Part shown: positions 62,447-64,000 of the stretch, piece by piece
Layout of the letters: each line of letters opens with the position of its first letter
Position numbering within the stretch: position 1 is the first letter of the stretch
NCBI RefSeq assembly: GCF_002633015.1
Contig: NZ_NSIU01000001.1
Coordinates: 186,001-250,000, forward strand
Direction: 5' to 3'
Length of the DNA: 64,000 nucleotides
Origin: Sulfuricurvum sp. PD_MW2
GTDB lineage: Bacteria > Campylobacterota > Campylobacteria > Campylobacterales > Sulfurimonadaceae
Made by a program: the position numbers and the translations under genes
The notes under the pieces: generated by a model
Seen by the model: only the letters and a program-made list of their open reading frames with translations
What the model was told of the DNA's origin: nothing
Database searches by the model: none

Positions 62447-63346
62447 ATGAAAAAAGCGCGGATTTTGAGCTTTATATTGCTCTTTTTTATAAGTTTGATC
62501 GTCATGATCTATTTGTATGTGAATAGATCAGTTGAAACAACCAAAATTCATATTTCGAGTAATCCATGGGTGGGATTTACCCCTTTTATCTATGCGCAGG
62601 AAAAAGGGTGGCTGGAGAAAACCTCGTTTAAATTTATTTGGCTTGTTGATTTGGATGAAAATTCCCATTTGTACGAGCGGGGGTTTACCCAAGGATTTAC
62701 CGCAACACAATATGAACTGCTCCATTTTAATGAATGGGAAAAGTTGAAGCCGGTGTTTTTTATCGATCGCTCTTACGGGGCTGATGCGATAGTCTCCAAC
62801 CGATCGATCCAAGAGATTGAGACCTATAAAGATGTCGTCGATGTTTATTTGGAACAAGGGTCCCTGAATGATGATTTTTTAGATGCGTTCATCAAAGAAA
62901 AAGGGCTTCAATCGGTTAAACTTCATAAAATTGATGCGTCACAGAAAAATATTCTTTCGCTAAAAGAGAGTGATAAACCGATTATTATCATCTCCTATCA
63001 GCCTTATTTGTCCACACTGCTCAAAAAAGGGTATCAACCTATCGCATCGACTCGGACAATGGAGTCTTTTTTTGTGATCGATGCATTGTTTGTCGATGAA
63101 GATGCAATCAAAGGGAGAGAAAAAGAGTTCGCACAGCTCAAAGAACTCTTTTCGATTGGTGTGGAACGCTTCCGATCCAATCCCCGAGAATATTACGAAA
63201 CGGTCAAAGGGTATTTAGAGGGGCAGAGTTATGAAGAGTTTATGGCAGCTACGACACAAATAGAGTGGCTTTACCAAAAAAATGATCCCAAAATCATAGA
63301 ATATCTCAGTACTCAGCAGATAAAGAGCGATAGGCTTCTCAAGTGA
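62447..63346 (+). CDS. Membrane-anchored NMT1/SsuA-like substrate-binding protein
   Basis: 299 residues: an N-terminal helix (about 6-25) without an obvious lipobox or cleavage site, then a periplasmic-binding-protein fold of the NMT1/THI5/SsuA kind ('SNPWVGFTPFIYAQEKGWL' start, 'GFTQGFTATQYELLHF', 'VDVYLEQGSLNDDFLDAFIKEKGL'). No permease or ATPase gene is nearby; instead it overlaps a membrane sensor gene by 4 bp, suggesting a sensory rather than transport role. Confidence 0.8.
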   Translation: MKKARILSFILLFFISLIVMIYLYVNRSVETTKIHISSNPWVGFTPFIYAQEKGWLEKTSFKFIWLVDLDENSHLYERGFTQGFTATQYELLHFNEWEKLKPVFFIDRSYGADAIVSNRSIQEIETYKDVVDVYLEQGSLNDDFLDAFIKEKGLQSVKLHKIDASQKNILSLKESDKPIIIISYQPYLSTLLKKGYQPIASTRTMESFFVIDALFVDEDAIKGREKEFAQLKELFSIGVERFRSNPREYYETVKGYLEGQSYEEFMAATTQIEWLYQKNDPKIIEYLSTQQIKSDRLLK

Positions 63347-64000
63347 AATTAGAACGTTTCAATTTTATTAATTTAATCGCTTTTTTCGTGATGGTAGGGC
63401 TTTTATCGGGTATTTTTTATTACGTTGAGCGATATACGACGTTGCGGTATATTGCTGAGAGAATCAATCAAGATTTTTTTGGTTTGGAAAAAGATATAGA
63501 AAATGCTCTTCAAGAAAATCGTTTGGAGAATGTTCAGGGGTTGTTAGATCAAACAAGTGCGATTGACAATGCGATTGGGGTTATTTCCGTCTCGTTGGAC
63601 GGTAAAACGATTGCAGTCTCTTCATCACGCGCGTTAATCGGTAAAACGGTTGATGGAAGCTATTTTCCCCTATCGCAAATTTTTCAACGCCTTACAGAGG
63701 ATGAAAGTTTATCTTATAGTGCTGATTTAAAATATTTTATCGGACCGGCGAAGAAAAATGCGGTGTTGTTCATAGAGTTAAATGAATCCTATATTTTTGA
63801 ACGTCTTAATCAAATTGCACTGTTTTATGGGGTGACTCTCTTTTTGGTCTTGGGGATTATTGCGATCGTGATTATGAAAACGGTGAATACATGGATCGCA
63901 TTACCGATTAAAAAAATTGCTTTGCGTACACGACAAGAGAATCCTATTGCAGAAACTCATTTTATTGAAGAACTATCTGTATTAGATCAAGCCTTGAGTG
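63343..64000 (+). CDS. Membrane sensor protein (partial; runs off the window)
   Basis: Begins with GTG overlapping the preceding TGA (GTGA) and stays open for 219 codons to the window end. Membrane helix about 8-28, periplasmic region about 30-155 ('AIGVISVSLDGKTIAVSSS', a PAS/Cache-like flavour), second helix about 165-185, then a HAMP-like segment with 'LPIKKIA'. The output domain (kinase or GGDEF) lies beyond 64000. It is probably the signalling partner of the substrate-binding protein. Confidence 0.75.
   Translation, partial: MKLERFNFINLIAFFVMVGLLSGIFYYVERYTTLRYIAERINQDFFGLEKDIENALQENRLENVQGLLDQTSAIDNAIGVISVSLDGKTIAVSSSRALIGKTVDGSYFPLSQIFQRLTEDESLSYSADLKYFIGPAKKNAVLFIELNESYIFERLNQIALFYGVTLFLVLGIIAIVIMKTVNTWIALPIKKIALRTRQENPIAETHFIEELSVLDQALS

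Overview
The window looks like a chromosomal segment of a sulfur-oxidising member of the Campylobacterota, most like Sulfuricurvum/Sulfurimonas. The pointers are a soxXYZAB thiosulfate-oxidation cluster, NrfHA with a CxxCH first haem in NrfA, a two-component regulator of the HsrA/CosR type, RNase J with a long basic N-terminal extension, ThyX, and a threonyl-tRNA synthetase without most of the TGS domain. Genes are tightly packed, with many 1-11 bp overlaps. The genus is an inference; no 16S rRNA is present.

Layout. 0-11.5 kb, minus strand: one long co-directional run nadA-nadC-flhB-(Cache protein)-response regulator-histidine kinase, then soxX-Y-Z-A-B and an OprD-like porin. 11.6-18.1 kb: plsY, folB, an HsrA/CosR-like regulator and its probable kinase. 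These last two are now separated by about 3.5 kb carrying a CHASE-PAS-PAS-GGDEF-EAL gene, flanked by an exact 24-bp duplication. 18.2-24.1 kb: ferredoxin, Ppx/GppA, DUF808 protein, bamA, tyrA. 24.1-32.7 kb, minus strand: a MoxR/Bat locus with two BatA/BatB-like pairs (one with intact MIDAS motifs, one degenerate), preceded by a pentapeptide-repeat protein and a periplasmic thioredoxin-like protein. 32.8-36.3 kb: an ArsR-type regulator divergent from a sulfur-relay set (two DsrE-like proteins, rhodanese, thioredoxin-like protein, second porin), with a shared ATTAGCTAAT palindrome at both promoters. 36.3-39 kb: tRNA-Lys, tRNA-Glu and nrfHA, with an FNR-type box and an 18-bp palindrome at the promoter. 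39-43 kb: a response regulator, a chemoreceptor with a (CT)17 tract upstream, tRNA-Ser and a small membrane protein. 43-62 kb: mostly housekeeping (dgt, purM, coaE, dapF, prfA, rpsT, glmM, lspA, tRNA-Val, thrS-infC-rpmI-rplT, thyX, rnj, rsmA, hisF, rlmN) plus two copies of a roughly 115-bp bipartite palindromic element. 62-64 kb: an M23 peptidase, then a membrane-anchored substrate-binding protein overlapping a membrane sensor that runs off the end.

How it fits together. The energy theme is oxidation of reduced sulfur compounds (Sox in the periplasm, the sulfur-relay operon for persulfide handling) with ammonifying nitrite reduction available. Each sulfur operon ends in a related outer-membrane porin. 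Signal transduction is dense: four response regulators, two complete histidine kinases, one c-di-GMP enzyme, one chemoreceptor and two membrane-anchored periplasmic sensor proteins, each encoded in overlap with a signalling gene. No CRISPR array, intact insertion sequence or prophage was seen.
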